64,000 nt of DNA from Eunapius fragilis. Its lineage: Eukaryota > Porifera > Demospongiae > Spongillida > Spongillidae. Every line of letters starts with the position of its first letter. Position 1 is the stretch's first letter. The position numbers were made by a program, and so were the translations under genes. The notes below the pieces were generated by a model, which did not search any database, was not told where the DNA came from, and worked only from the letters and a program-made list of their open reading frames with translations. The stretch spans positions 1,589,156 through 1,653,155 of the forward strand of contig OY811982.1 of the NCBI GenBank assembly GCA_963681505.1, read 5' to 3'. Positions 38,041 to 50,226 of this stretch are shown here, piece by piece.

Positions 38041-38375
38041 AAAAAAATGAGGAAGAGGAGGTGGTGGGTAGTGGCATGGGGAAGAGGAGGTGGGGTATTG
38101 GCATGGGGAAGAGGAGGCAGTGGTATTGGCATGGGGAAGAGGAGGTGGAGGTATTGGCATGGGGAAGAGGAGGCGGTGGTGCTGGCATGAGGAAGAGGAG
38201 GTGGGGGTATTGGCATGAGGAAGAGGAGGCGGTGGTGTTGGCATGGGGAAGAGGAGGCGGTGGTGTTGGCATGGGGAAGAGGAGGCGGTGGTGTTGGCAT
38301 GGGGAAGAGGAGGCGGTGGTGTTGGCATGGGGAAGAGGAGGCGGTGGTGTTGGCATGGGAGAGATTGGTTATTGA
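38041..38375. repeat. Minisatellite, about 28-bp unit ggcatggggaagaggaggYg
   Basis: About eleven units differing in gcggtggtgtt versus tgggggtatt ends. The same family is at 39541-39911 and, in unit 2, at 52225-52460 and 52965-53180. Long Pro/Ser or Gly/Met frames across it are artefacts of the repeat. Confidence 0.95.
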
Positions 38376-38449
38376 TTTGGTTTGATTTGATTTCATTTGA
38401 TGATTTATGTGCGCGTGCATTACACAAAGGCAAGTAATGGGCATTTACA

Positions 38450-39540
38450 TGCACTAGTATACTGCCTTGTACTAAAACAGGTAGCATTTGCAAAATGGAA
38501 ACAAGTACAATTCACGCTCTGGAGTCTTGATCAAAAAAATTTTTTTGGTGGATGTAGCGACGACAGTATCAGCTAAAGAATTCCAAATACGAATAACTCT
38601 GACAGATCAGCGAAATTACTGCATAAGACTAAGTTTGATTGAGTTACCTCCTATACAGTATGGTGTGAAATTGATGTTGAAGAAGGCCAATGCATGTATT
38701 TAACTAGATCCATAAGGTTTTTTGCATTCGTAAAACACATCACACTCCTCGATATCGATATTCCGATGAATGAAATTGATACTATGATCAGCATAACTCA
38801 TGTTAAGCAGTTTACTCATTTAAATATCACACTGGTGAAAAAACACTAAATATCACATGGTGAAAAAACGCTGAACTCTTTCGAGTCATTCAATGTCATG
38901 TAACCATGGATTCCATACAGAACACTATTGTATTCAAGAAATTGGTCTGACATGGGATATGAAGAGCAGAGATAAAGCATGAGAAGAACTTGTTAAAAGA
39001 AAAGAAAGCACCTTTGCAAAGCCTTTGCAGCAATAGATGCAGTGTAAGCTGGGTTTAAAGTCAGTTACATTAACTTGAACACAAATATTGTTAACTCTAT
39101 TTAACAGCACATCATCAAAAAAGTAAGAAATGTTAGCAGAGCCATTCCCAATGGATTATTTGTATTACACTGCATTTCAGAAAAGCAATATTAAGCAGCC
39201 AGATTTGAGACCATGTACAAAAATTTGACAACGCTAGGAATAAAGGGGAAACTGAACCAGAAGAGTGAGCAACACAGAGTTTAGTATCATCAGCAAACAT
39301 TTTTGGTTGAGCAGCAATCAGGAAATCATTGATATGAGACACTAAAGGGGACCAAGCCTTGAGGGACACCACTACTAACAGGTAGACAAGAAGACATTGA
39401 CTGACCAATATGACCTTTCTGAAATGGATCAGTAAGAAAGGAAGATAACCATCTCACCAATGGAGGGCTAAAACTGTAGCACCGTCCTTTAAACAGCAGT
39501 TTCTTGTACTTGTAAGAAATTGAATCAAAGGGGAAAAGAT
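38450..39540 (-). pseudogene. Decayed non-LTR retrotransposon reverse transcriptase
   Basis: On the minus strand from about 39540: FDSISYKYKKLLFKG, RWLSSFLTDPFQ, SSGVPQG, then in another frame KMFADDTKLC (the catalytic ADD box) and an NIAFLKCSV segment. Near 38680-38540 a frame reads RVIRIWNSLADTVV, typical of the C-terminal end of these proteins. Frames shift and the start is missing, so it is dead. The same minisatellite lies on both sides. Unit 2 keeps only the 5' half (52560-52960). Assignment to Jockey/CR1-like non-LTR elements is from motif memory. Confidence 0.75.
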
Positions 39541-39911
39541 TGTGGTGGTATTGGCATGGGGAAGAGGATGTGGTGGTATTGGCATGGGGAAGAGGGGCGA
39601 TGGTATTAGCATGGGGAAGAGGAGGTGGCAGTATTGGCATGGGGAAGAGGAGGTGGTGGTATTGGCATGGGGAAGAGGAGGTGGTGGTATTGGCATGGGG
39701 AAGAGGTGGTGGTGGTATTGGCATGGGGAAGAGGTGGTGGTATTGGCATGGGGAAGAGGAGGTGGTACTGGCATGGGGAAGAGGAGGTGGTACTAGCATG
39801 GGGAAGAGGTGGTGTATTGGCATGGGGAAGAGGAGGTGGTACTGGCATGGGGAAGAGGAGGTGGTACTGGCATGGGGAAGAGGTGGTAGTACTGGCATGG
39901 GGAAGAGGAGG
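39541..39911. repeat. Minisatellite, same family as 38041-38375
   Basis: About thirteen to fourteen units of ggcatggggaagaggaggtgg with ggtatt or tact variants. It abuts the 5' edge of the reverse-transcriptase remnant. Confidence 0.95.
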
Positions 39912-40317
39912 CACCAACACTAAGGATTAGGATTAGCCAAATTGCACACCTAGTTCCCAGACCATCTCGCTAAGATTGGCCTGGGCTGTGATAACAGTGA
40001 ACCTATCACGTCTAGAGGTGAGGAATGTGATAGCACACATCCCTGGAGGCAGGCACACATGTAAGCACACAAGTGTCCCAATAAGATAATGATTTACGCA
40101 AGTTCAAAGCTAGAGTCAACTGAACTCCAAATCTCATTCTGTTATGATACAACCAATATTATATAATTATACTCTTTGAGGAATGCATTACTATTAAAAA
40201 GAAACACTGCGGTCACACAAATAGAACCAGTCCATTCCCCACAAGTCATATTAATATTTATAATGCACATTTTACAATCAAATCCATTTCCTGAACACAC
40301 AAACATATACATAAATA

Positions 40318-40362
<45 letters not shown>

Positions 40363-40860
40363 ACACACAGTATGCTCATTTGTTGTAAACACCTATGTTA
40401 GCACCAAATTTAACAAAATGACTCATGTTCAAATCTTTGATGCACTGTGATCATTTGTGACTGTCTTCTTCAGCCTTGTTCCCTTTCTGATGTCACCAAG
40501 GAGTGCCGATCTCTCCATGGTGGGAGGGGGATGAGGCTTCGCCCCTCCTTCCTGCACCATTGATTTTGGACGTGCGGGTCGGCCACTGAGGGCGGTTAAG
40601 GGGATACAAACCCAATTTTGATGTGCTTTAATTCAATTAATTCGAAGTATTCACAGCTTCAAGGGATCAAGGTGGGTATGTTAATAGGTCATCATTACAA
40701 TGTCCTCAGCTTGCATTGGTTTTCATTGCAAAGGGAAAATGCATGACAGCGTGATCAACTACACTTTATGTGCTATTATATACACATACAGGAAATCAAT
40801 GCACAAATAATTTATAATAGCCACAAAAATATACTGAGTGTTAATTTTGCTGTAAACTCT
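39912..40860. other. Intergenic, (CA)n at 40328-40368, no gene
   Basis: Close match to 53181-54103 in unit 2. A short G/C-rich stretch (about 40500-40610) is conserved in both, without a coding frame. Confidence 0.5.
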
Positions 40861-41941
40861 TTAGTCAAAATCACCACCACCACCACCACCACCATCACTG
40901 TCGCAGCCACCACCACCACCACCACCATCACTGTCACAGCCACCACCACCATCACCATCACTGTCACAGCCACCACCACCACCGTCATAGCCACCACCAC
41001 CATCGCCACTGTCAAATCCTCCATGGTGATGACCACCATTATCGTGACTGTCATGGTGATGACCTCCATCATGATGACTGCTGTGATGTCCTCCATCATA
41101 ACCATCACCATCATTGTCATGGCCACCACCATCACCACCACTCTCATAGCCGCTGCCACCACCACTTTCAAAACCACCTCCACCCCCTCCTCCTTCAAAG
41201 CCACTATTTCCTCCATTGTTAGTACTTGAGCGACCATAGCCTCCTCCCCTGTGTGGGTTGGATGCTGCAACACAAAAGAAAAAGGAAAACGACTTAACAA
41301 ATAATCTAAGATCATTATGATAGAAGTGTTTTAAGCTTGTACATGTAATGACATCATCATGTTGCAATATTACTGGTTCTGTGTTGGTACATCAGAAGAG
41401 CATTCTTGTCTATCCCGAAGTTGTAGTCTGATAAACTGCATAAAGCGAATAACTGTTGTGTTTAGACGCTATAAAACAATTTACTGTTGGTGTTTCTACG
41501 CAGTATATATCTGATCATGAGCATTTGTTGCATGCATGAGCAAAGGATCGCTAGTTCAGTTATATGGTTGGGTCAATGCATTTGTCCTACCAGGCCATGT
41601 GGTCACGCATAGCCTAACGTCAGCAGGCCAGGGTTCGCCACGCCCCTGTTTATGCGTGGACCTGTGAACAAGAAGCCCATTAGGGTTGCTTTAGCCTCTT
41701 ACAGAAATCTTCAGACAAACTTATACGCTGTATTAAAAGTGTGGATGGAGACTACCCCCTCTCCCCCCCCCCCCCCCCTCCCGACGAAATTACCTGAACG
41801 CATACCCTATAGTTTATTTTAAAGCATTTTTAATTGCGCGATGTCGTAAGAGAGACTACATGACATATGGTAAGAACGCGATACATACAACAAAAGGAAA
41901 CCACTTGCGTATAGCTCACTATTGCTCTCCGTGCAGCCCAT
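40861..41941 (-). CDS. MGC-type Gly/His/Asp-rich small protein, paralog B (141 aa)
   Basis: Exon 1 (41920-41941) encodes MGCTESN plus one base; intron 41265-41919; exon 2 (40861-41264) begins SNPHRGGGYGRSSTNN. The body differs from paralog A: FEGGGGGGG and FESGGG units, GHDNDGDG, a shorter His centre (HHSSHHDGG, HHHDSHDNGG), then CDSDGDGGGG and CDSDGGG repeats, ending DFD. Same predicted double acylation at Gly2 and Cys3. Its sister is at 54104-55287. The intron carries a block (about 41430-41490) also present in the intron of the gene at 21835-24598, which ties the families together. Confidence 0.75.
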
Positions 41942-41967
41942 CCCAAAAGTTAAAGTCTGTCGCTTTG

Positions 41968-42003
41968 CTATTTAATAAACGGAAGCAAACAACAACAACG
42001 CCC
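41968..42003 (-). promoter_or_regulatory. Conserved proximal block of paralog B
   Basis: Minus strand: gggcgttgttgttgtttgct, ttccg and tttattaaata upstream of the ATG at 41941. Same order as in the other members. Confidence 0.6.
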
Positions 42004-42420
42004 AAATTTGGAGTGGGAGCCGGTCGTAATTTCGTTAATTTATGCAGTGTCATCCCAGCATAACATTGGCGGCCGCGATATCTTGGTGATAATTTCGATT
42101 AAGTGTAACTTAGTTGGGCTCGGCCCGAAGGGAGGGGGGGGGGGGGGGGGGGGGGTAGTGTGAAAGGCGCATAAATATCAGGGTGAGCTTATGTGCTCAG
42201 AGACGCACCTGGTTCGTGCATGCAGATGGATTCAATAATCTTTTGTGCTGAGCAAATTTAAATGTTAGAATCAATAGAGGTTGTCAGCCCCAATGAGAGG
42301 GGAGGGCAGGGGGGGGGGGGGGGGGGGGGGCAAAATCCCCGGGCCCGGGCCTCAATGGAGCCCGGGCCTTTAGAGCCACGCCCTTTATTAGTCACTAGGC
42401 ACGCCCCCTCAGGCCTGGTC

Positions 42421-45400
42421 GATAATGAATGGCTTAGTTACTAATTAGTTTCGGGGCCCAGACCGTTGTAACCAATCAGCGTCTTGGTTTACACTTTCTA
42501 TTTAACGAGCGGCAAGAATGAGCATACCATCACAAATCAGGCGCCCAGGGAAATGGCAATGCGTGCTGAAGGGGTCAAAGGGCAGAATACGCTAGAACAA
42601 CATGGGTTTGATGTAGTGATCAGGCGCGTAAGCAGCCAGGTTTCCGCGTTGCCCAGAAACCCCCCCCCCCCCCCCCCCCCCCCCCCTCCCCCCTTTTTCT
42701 GAAATCAGTGAGAATACGCAGAGATAATATATCTAGCTCACGGCTGTTTGCGGCCCATTCAATGTTGGACAATAAGACCTACGCCCCGAAATATTGAAAC
42801 AATGACATCATGCATCATGACCTAACCAAGCACTTTGTATTTTCGAGCTATATAAGGACTGTACTTGTTGTACCGACATGTAACAGCCATTTTAGTACAG
42901 ACATACCATTTATCTATCCATCGTATAAATTTTGTGCCACAACTCTGTAGCGCCCGCTAGCTATAGCGCTCGCAAGCCGAGTACCTCAATTGGATATCCT
43001 CCACAAGGAACTGAACAGTGGACCACTGCCAATTTTCCTAGAAAAAAGCTAAGCGTGATTAGGTAGCGGAGGGTTAAGACTACTTAGATAGCGTATAGAC
43101 TAAGTGCGGCCGGCTGAAATGATGGCGCTACAGATCGTCAAATATCGCTGATTTTACAAGAGTTTTAATGGCGAGTCAAGCACAACGACAGGTATAGTCC
43201 TGAAAGTTCAATCTTCGTTTATTGTGGTATTGCTACCACATCTTGTGACACGATCTTGATAAGTGCTCCATCACACACTGCATTGTAGCTCTGCAACTGC
43301 ATGTCTTATACGTAGGCATATGTTATTCTGTACATGCAGTTGTGCATGGATGCATACGTGGATTTGACTCCTTATTCTGCAAGCCGGAAGGAGACTGACT
43401 GAATCCTGCCACGTTTATACAAGCCTAGTGCATGTAATGAAGATGATGTTAACTAGGTGAATGGCATTAAGAGCTAAAGATTATAAAGTCATGCAGCATT
43501 TATACTGGTATTCATTGTTCAGCAAGACTGAATCAGATGTATTAATCAATAACTAACTTTTACAGTGAGTGCATAAACGTTTCAAGGTGTCAGGTGTGAA
43601 ACCTGGTAGGTCGTTGACAACTATAGTGATAGAAATGGAAATGCATGGTGTTTTGATATTCCAATGCTGTGGGATACATAGTGCCTGATTCACCTGATAA
43701 AGATCAAGTAGAAACCTTTACACCTGCAATGTATAGTACACATTATTGTGCCTCTCCATCCTTGCAGAGGTCCAAGCTTGATCCATACCACACTTCATCA
43801 CTGGGGATTTAGATGTCATGCAGGGTGAGCCTAACTATGTATATAGCGAGTTGATTTATAAATATCATCTTATTTAAGCTATCCATGCACCCAGTAACTT
43901 TTCCATCAATGTGGAACATATAAAGGTGTCTTCTTGTATCTTCTTTCTGCCAGAAGAATGGCAGTAAAAATGGAGAGCTATCTCAACCCCCTTTGAGGTT
44001 TCTTGCCTCTGACCTCTTCCTGGAGATATAGTTTTTGTAGTAGAAGCCTTACACGCCATTTACATGCATGTATGTATTAGCGAAGTTGTTTTAGATTTTT
44101 TTGTAGTTGATTTTTATGGTTGTTGTGCAGCTAATGCCATTTAATGATTGCTAGGCCAGCTGTGATTCTTGTTCTGCACTCACTGTAATCCCTGACTCCA
44201 CCAATGAATGCTTCCTATTTTGATCACTGATCACTTAATAGATTTTAATTCTCAGGTAGTTAGTCCCTAAGTCATGCACAAGGTTCACTCTGGAGACCTT
44301 CATTACAGTGTTGTCATGCTGACTGATGTGGCTGCTAAGGCTGGTGGATATTCCCTAACAGACATGCATGTAATGAAGAGTCAAGCTATTCTTTGACTAG
44401 GTTTGTGCCATTGTCAATATTGCAAAAAATCTAGGGTCTCAGATGCCATATACATATCAGAACATCCAGCTATAGCTGATTTTTGACTTAAGCCCTGATG
44501 TCCCTGGAACATTCACTCTGCCACGATGTTTAATACCAAGCTAGGTAATAGTGCTGTGTCATAACAATAGGGATATATAATACAACTGCAAATACAGCAG
44601 CTCCAGAGGCTGCCTATACCTTTCTATAAACATAAGCAAAGAGAGGGCACAAAAAATACTGTAGAATTGACATGAAAGTTTGTCACCTGCACGATGTATG
44701 TGAGTGCATTGTGCAGATTGAGCATTGAATGGTGGGGGTGTGAAATATTGCTATTGTACTTTTAAAGGCTTAATAGCACACCCTTAATTAATTAGCTGGC
44801 CTGGTGAACCACTCCTTTCCACTGGCATGCTTCAATTGAGGGCATGCAGTGTTACAATACCAGTGTATAAGCATAGCATCATATTTACTGGTCAATATAC
44901 ATTAACATCTTACTCTTATGTTTTAGGTATTAACAACTATTTGATACTAGCATTTGAAGTCATGGCTTGCAGGAGCTACATTATTAGCTGGGCTTTGGGG
45001 ATACATGCTGCATCCTCCTCAGAATGAAATGCCACACCATGCAATGCCTGAATACTTGCATACGGTGTCCTTTTTGCTTGCTCTCTTATAAAACATGCGT
45101 TTTTCACACTCTGCAATGCAGCTGAACGTGTTGGCAATGGTACTCCATTGTACGAGTCATGATTATTCATAGAAAACAGGCAGCCCTTTCAGGCCGAAAA
45201 CAGCCGGCCGCGCTTAGTGGATGATATAAACCAACTACTTGAAGCTTTCACATTGCCTGTATGTCTAACTTATATGTGGGAAAATTGGCAGCTACGTGCA
45301 ATTCGCGCATCTTTCATACCTATTCGATCGTGCCGTACCTCATATGCCAATGAAAACGTGGCGCGTGTATTAATTGGAAAGCGTGATTTATCGTTTCAGG

Positions 45401-45822
45401 TGTGTGTCTTGAAGCCAAATGATTGCTGGTACTACTGCATATGTTTATAATAACACCAGATGTAAGCAACTTGCAAGGCACATCGTTGAACATATGGTGT
45501 CGATAATGAGGCTAACCGCGATGATTTCTACACCATATACCGTAACGTTCTAATTATCAAACTAAATGTCCAGCCGCAAACAGCCGTCGAATACGCATGT
45601 GCACATATTAGCCGTAATAAGTTAATTAGACGGTAGCGTATCTTAATTAAATAAGATAGCACGTATATGCAAACTTCAATACCTCTATATATATATATTT
45701 TTAAATATTACATCTGTTACTACGCAATTATGTTATGTTTTGTAACTTAAAAATTGCGTAAGTTGCAAAGCGGCTGGGGCCGATGGGGGAGCTTGCAGTG
45801 CTCCCCCATACCCCCTTGCTGA
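42421..45822. other. Inside the composite insertion; no gene recognised
   Basis: A TATA-box-like tatataagg lies at 42849-42857 followed by an unusual motif-rich stretch, which could be a promoter or LTR fragment. A C-run is at 42661-42686. Open frames of 60-77 codons (for example 44827-45027, 45217-45450) lack domain or splice support. Confidence 0.35.
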
Positions 45823-45878
45823 ATGTGTGGGGATCCCTTGTGGAAACCCCCCTCCCAAATCCTGCATACGCCACTGGT

Positions 45879-46152
45879 GATAGCGTTTAAAATTGATGAG
45901 ATTCGTGATAATCAGAGTCGGGGTGAGAAGCAGATTCAATGCAGCAGTCAGAGTGTGCAGCCTAATACTGAAGAAATCGAAGGCCCATCACATAGTGATA
46001 TCGGAATTGCTACTGAAGAAGTACTGAATGAAGAAGACCTGCTTGAAATTCAAGAAGAGCCTGAAGAGGTGCCTCGATCCGAATCAGATATCGATGCTGC
46101 TGGATGCAGTGATGGACCGAAGGCCCGGAGACTCCTGATGCGGAGGCCTTAG
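45879..46152 (+). other. Acidic coding-like fragment
   Basis: Just right of the hAT-like end, a frame reads DEIRDNQSRGEKQIQ, then an acidic run (EEVLNEEDLLEIQEEPEEV) and stops at 46152 after KARRLLMRRP. Composition looks like real protein, perhaps a piece of a transposon-encoded or host protein that the element interrupted. Not recognised. Confidence 0.3.
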
Positions 46153-46521
46153 TGGTAGTAGCTGGTATTGATATTGGCGAAGCAACTAGATTTTAATGAA
46201 ATAATAGAAACCTTCGCAAACAAAAAAGCGCGCAAGGCTGCTGTTTGTCACTCCCTTCAATTGATGATTTGTGCGTACTGTATGTTTATGTTTATGTTCT
46301 TTTTTAAAATTTGCTTTGTACATAAGACAAATGGCAAACAACATAGCATGAAATATATACAGTATTATACACTAATGTATTATTAATTCATTAGGCTAGG
46401 GGCCCGAGAAGAAAATTTGCCCAGGGCCCGGGCTGGCTCTTGGCGGCCCTGGAGGTTGTGCAATGGGCGGAGCGAAGTGACGTTATTTGTGTACTGTATC
46501 CGAGTGCCAAAAGGAATAAGT

Positions 46522-46929
46522 ATGGGCAAGGCTTGTTGAGCAGTTGGATGCAGTAATCGTTTCGTTAAAGGTTCGGGCGTTCATTTTTACCGTTTTCCTC
46601 AAGATGAAGAACGTAAATCCCAGTGGATAGCAGCAGTGGGGCGCAAAGATTGGATTCCAAATGAATACTCGTGGATATGTAGCGTACACTTCGTTTCGGG
46701 GGAAAAGAGCAACAACCCCTATCCCCTGATGATGTTCCTTCCTTATTCGAGCACATGAAGAGCCCTTTGATGAAGAGGAAGCGTGTGCATGATATGAACA
46801 GATTCCACAGTGCGCACACAATATAGTTCCTTCATTCCTTGCTGCTATCCAAGATTTGCAAGGAATGCTTGCCGGAAAGCCGCTGAGATTGTCTTCCAAT
46901 AGCAATACTGGTGGCAGAGGTACCTGATA
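46522..46929 (+). pseudogene. THAP-domain (transposase-type) gene, broken
   Basis: ATG at 46522 gives MGKAC, then TGA (46537-46539) where the family has the second Cys or a similar residue, then AVGCSNRFVKGSGVHFYRFP, a KSQWIAAVGRKDW segment and CSVHF: the C2CH zinc-binding pattern of THAP fingers. Near 46712 the frame shifts; the other frame gives PLSPDDVPSLFEHMKS, matching the AVPTIF-like end of the domain, then a basic KRKR stretch. One nonsense change and one frameshift show that it is not functional. No downstream catalytic region is found. Confidence 0.8.
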
Positions 46930-47032
46930 TTGCATAAACAGTGATACCTTCCACCCAACCGTTAATGAATAAATTATACGCTTCCAAACTTTTGTAGGCC
47001 TTAAGGCTTTCTCCAGTGTAAATGCTGGGTGT

Positions 47033-47230
47033 TTAAATTAGATAGCTGTAAATATCAGGATGCTCAACCTGAGGCCAATTATTCCAATCTACACTAACAA
47101 TGCCTCTCCCATACGCAACATACGGGTCTTCAAGCGCACCAAGCTCCAATTTTACCTTGTAACGCTGTTTGGCAGTGTCATCAAGCGAATAGTAATACTC
47201 AGAGTACTTGGCCGTACTTTCTAGCTGCAT
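47033..47230 (-). pseudogene. Transposon-type N-terminal exon with DPY motif
   Basis: Minus-strand ATG at 47230 gives a 65-residue frame with SEYYYSLDDTAKQRYKVKL, LEDPYVAY, and WNNWPQVEHPDIYSYLI. It shares the (D)xAKxRY, DP(Y/F) and YL(V/I) landmarks with the frame at 1-223. It ends abruptly and lies inside the THAP element, so it is probably a remnant. Confidence 0.5.
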
Positions 47231-47385
47231 TTAATCACACGAAAATCAAATGGCTCAAACGGTTAGTCAGGAACCTCCAATCACTCTATTACGGATAGAC
47301 ACGTGTGTGCTTTTGACACTCAAAATGGCGCTTAGCAACGGTTGCTATTTATTGATGACGATTTATGACGCTATTGCACAACCTC

Positions 47386-47796
47386 TATAGCTGCCCAATT
47401 GATATTATATGCCAGTCCACTTCTGAGTCTGGGCACGAGACAACAGGTAATGAGATCACTGTTAGATACATTACAATTTTTATATACACCATGTACCACA
47501 CATGCCGCAATACTACCAAGTACCAACACAAATGCAATCGTGAGAAATTATGGCCGCTCTTACATCACTCCGGGCTATGTAGTTCAGTCTAGAACGGCTC
47601 CATTTTAAGTGGTATTTTAAGTTAGCATGTAATTCAGACTGTACACATGGTTGATGAGTGCGTACATAATTGACCTTTTGTTTTTTTTCAAAAAAAAAAT
47701 TTTTTTTTAATGAAAAATGAGGGAAGGTAATTTATTGTGCGGATCTCACGTGATCCTAAACGTGGCATTTGATTTGGCTCAAACCAACAATTCCAG
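47386..47796. pseudogene. Truncated copy of the 7TM gene's 5' end (end of tandem unit 1)
   Basis: Matches 55638-56045, including the ATG codon of the 7TM receptor and the first residues (MAFDLAQTNNSR). The copy stops at ttccag and joins directly to the start of unit 2 at 47797. This junction shows that the tandem duplication ended inside the receptor's first codons. Confidence 0.8.
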
Positions 47797-49166
47797 AGAG
47801 AAAAGAAAGTCAACTGATGGAGCCCATATCAAACCTTTCATTAATCACAGCATGGGAGACACTATCCCAGAGCTAGCTTCCATTCCCTATACATTCCACT
47901 ACAAAATCCTCTTTGACAGCAGCAAGAATTACAGTGTACACATTTCATATCTCCTATCAGTCCAATTCCACCCAAATACACTCTCTATTTAGCAGTCAAG
48001 ATAACAGTCCACTCTATTTATGACAGCATGTGCAGCCCTTTGGGTACTCATGGAAAGAAAGGTATTGCCACTCTTCTATCATAAGGAGATCAGAATCAAA
48101 TCCAGAATGGAGGAAGTGTCTGCAGCCTATTGCCATTGCTTTTGTAACTGTTGAAGTAACTGCTGAAGTACATCCTGGGCATTCTATGTTTAAGCGAAGT
48201 GGGATATGAGGAAACATTTATTGACAAGCCTTGAAAAAATGAAAAAAAGCCCCGTCTATGTTTCCTGTTGAGAGAAAGAAGAAAGGCAGAGTTTTTGTTC
48301 ATTCAATTGTCACTATGGAGTGTCAGCATGTCTTGCATGAATGGTAATGTGTGTGCAGAATGTGCCAATTTAAAGGAGTTGATCTTGCACGGCTGGGTAG
48401 TTCATGGAAATGATGTGGTAACTTTTTCCAATATGATTTAAAACCTCGTGATCATTACATCACAATCCTTCGGAGTTCTGCTCATCATACCATCATAGGC
48501 CGTTACATCTTTTTGCATCATCCATTGACCTTGGCTGTGAATACTTAAGTGCTACCTCTAAACCACTATTTTTTCAAATAATTCTCTGATGGAAGTGGGA
48601 GTGTCTGCAGGATCAGCTGCCCTAGCCACTGAGGGCAGAAAGCACACCAAATCTATGTGGACAGCTTGGTTATGTAGCAGAGATCTATGGGGAAATGAAG
48701 TTATTGAAGCCTTCTCACAGCTGGCATGTCAACTTATATGCAAGCCCAATTCAAGTTGGCTAAACTTACAGATAATATATCTCAACCTCCACCTAGTGAG
48801 GGCCAATGCCATTAGCATCATCACCAAATGTGTCTTGAATTGACAAAAGGCTATGCTTATGTTTGCACCTGTATTGTTTTATTAATAATGTACGTAAAAT
48901 AAGAATTAAATACAAATAATGAAGTTTTAAATTTTGGAAAGGTTGACCTTGCTGTCAGCAATAGCAAGAAGGGTAGGAATGCATCATTAGAATGTCCTCT
49001 GCTTGTGTTGGTTTTCATTGCAAAAGAAAAATGCATGACAGCATGATCAGCTTCACTTTAGGTGCTATTATATATTATGCCTACATACAGGAATGTATAA
49101 CAAAAATACTGAGAAATAATTCTGTGTAATGGAATGTATAACACAGAAATAACTCTGCATAACTAT
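47797..49166. other. Start of unit 2, no gene seen
   Basis: Counterpart of 34943-36295. The open frame at 48589-48843 mirrors 35725-35970, with a 9-nt in-frame insertion after SAG. Confidence 0.4.
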
Positions 49167-50169
49167 TTAGTCACCACCACCACCACCACCACCACCACCA
49201 TCACAGCCACCACCCCCACTATCACAGCCACCACTACCACCACTGTCATAACCACCACCACTGTCAAATCCTCCATGGTGATGACCACCATTATCGTGAC
49301 TGTCATGGTGATGACCTCCATGATGATGACTGTCATGGTGATGATCACCATGATGGTGACCGCCACGATGCCCTCCATCATAGCCACCACCACCATCCCC
49401 TCCTCCTCCAAAGCCACCACTCCCTCCACCGTCATAGACATTGTTAGCACTTAAGTGGCCATACCCTCCTCTCCTTTGTGGGTTGGATGCTGCAACAAAG
49501 AAAAAGGAAATGACTTAACATTTCATTATTAATCAATAGAAATGTTTTGCCATGTACATGTAATGGCATCATAATGTTGCAAAATGGACAATAGGTTTTA
49601 GGATGTACTGGTTTCTCTGTGTTCTGCGTTGGTACATCACTAAGAAGAGCATACGGAGCACATTCTTGTGCACCGGAGGATACCCTTGCTGACCGCGTTC
49701 TCGCGATCGCTACCTAATAAGCATAGCTATTATAGACTAATATATATGCTATGCGTGACTACATGGCCTGGTAGGACAAATGCATTGACCCAACCATAAC
49801 TGACCGATGAACTAGCGCGAGCCATTTGCTCATGTACGCAACAAAATGCTCATGACCACATATACGGTGAACAGTGCATTGTTTTATAGCATATAAACAC
49901 ATGCTCCCACACCCCTGTTTTTGCGTGGAACTGTGAAAAAGAAAGGGGGTTGTTTTAACCTCTCACAGAAAGCTTCGGACAAACTTACACGCTATTAAAA
50001 GTGTGGGTGGAGACTATCCCCCTGGCGAAATTATCTGACTACATGTGAACGTTAAATTGTAATAGGTGTGCACGCGATGCAGTAAGAGATATGGTACGAA
50101 CCCGATACATACAACAATTAAAGGGAAACCACTTGCGTATAGCTCACTATTGCTCTCCGTGCAACCCAT
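49167..50169 (-). CDS. MGC-type Gly/His/Asp-rich small protein, paralog C (114 aa)
   Basis: Sister of paralog A in unit 2. Exon 1 (50148-50169, MGCTESN), intron 49490-50147, exon 2 (49167-49489). Same length as A: the copy lost a codon pair in the FDSGGG stretch and gained Gly codons at the C-terminal run, so repeat slippage has compensated. The central His block is unchanged. Both exon frame and splice sites are intact after duplication, which argues that the protein is still under selection. Membrane attachment through Gly2/Cys3 acylation is predicted. Confidence 0.75.
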
Positions 50170-50195
50170 CCTGCTCGTTAAAGTCAGTCGCCCTG

Positions 50196-50226
50196 TTATT
50201 TAAATAAACGGAAGCAGACAACGCCC
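50196..50226 (-). promoter_or_regulatory. Conserved proximal block of paralog C
   Basis: Same sequence order as for paralog A, upstream of the ATG at 50169. Confidence 0.6.

Larger units (their letters stand above)
42278..47384. mobile_element. 5.1-kb composite insertion in unit 1
   Basis: Unit 2 reads straight through this point at 55638 (atcaatag then ctgcc), so the insertion limits are set by comparison. The ends are short inverted repeats, agaggttgt at the left and acaacctct at the right. Inside are a GC-rich segment with G-run (42300-42420), a TATA-like site, a right hAT-like end near 45861-45879 (catacgccactg), another GC-rich terminus near 46396-46450, and a THAP element (46452-47384). 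It seems to be several elements nested in one another. Confidence 0.65.
46452..47384. mobile_element. P-like or THAP-bearing DNA element remnant
   Basis: Termini: gaggttgtgcaatgggcgg at the left and the inverted ctattgcacaacctc at the right. It holds a THAP zinc-finger gene relic on the plus strand and a DPY-motif exon on the minus strand, meeting tail to tail. THAP fingers with this arrangement suggest the P-element superfamily or a THAP-associated transposon; the catalytic domain is absent. Confidence 0.55.

Noticed and set aside
38061..39930. Pro/Ser/His-rich or Gly/Met-rich proteins in both strands
   Set aside because: Translations of the ggcatggggaagagg minisatellite in several frames; no start context or splice sites.
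42849..43020. LTR with TATA box and primer-binding site
   Set aside because: Only the TATA-like site is convincing; no paired LTR or clear primer-binding site was found.
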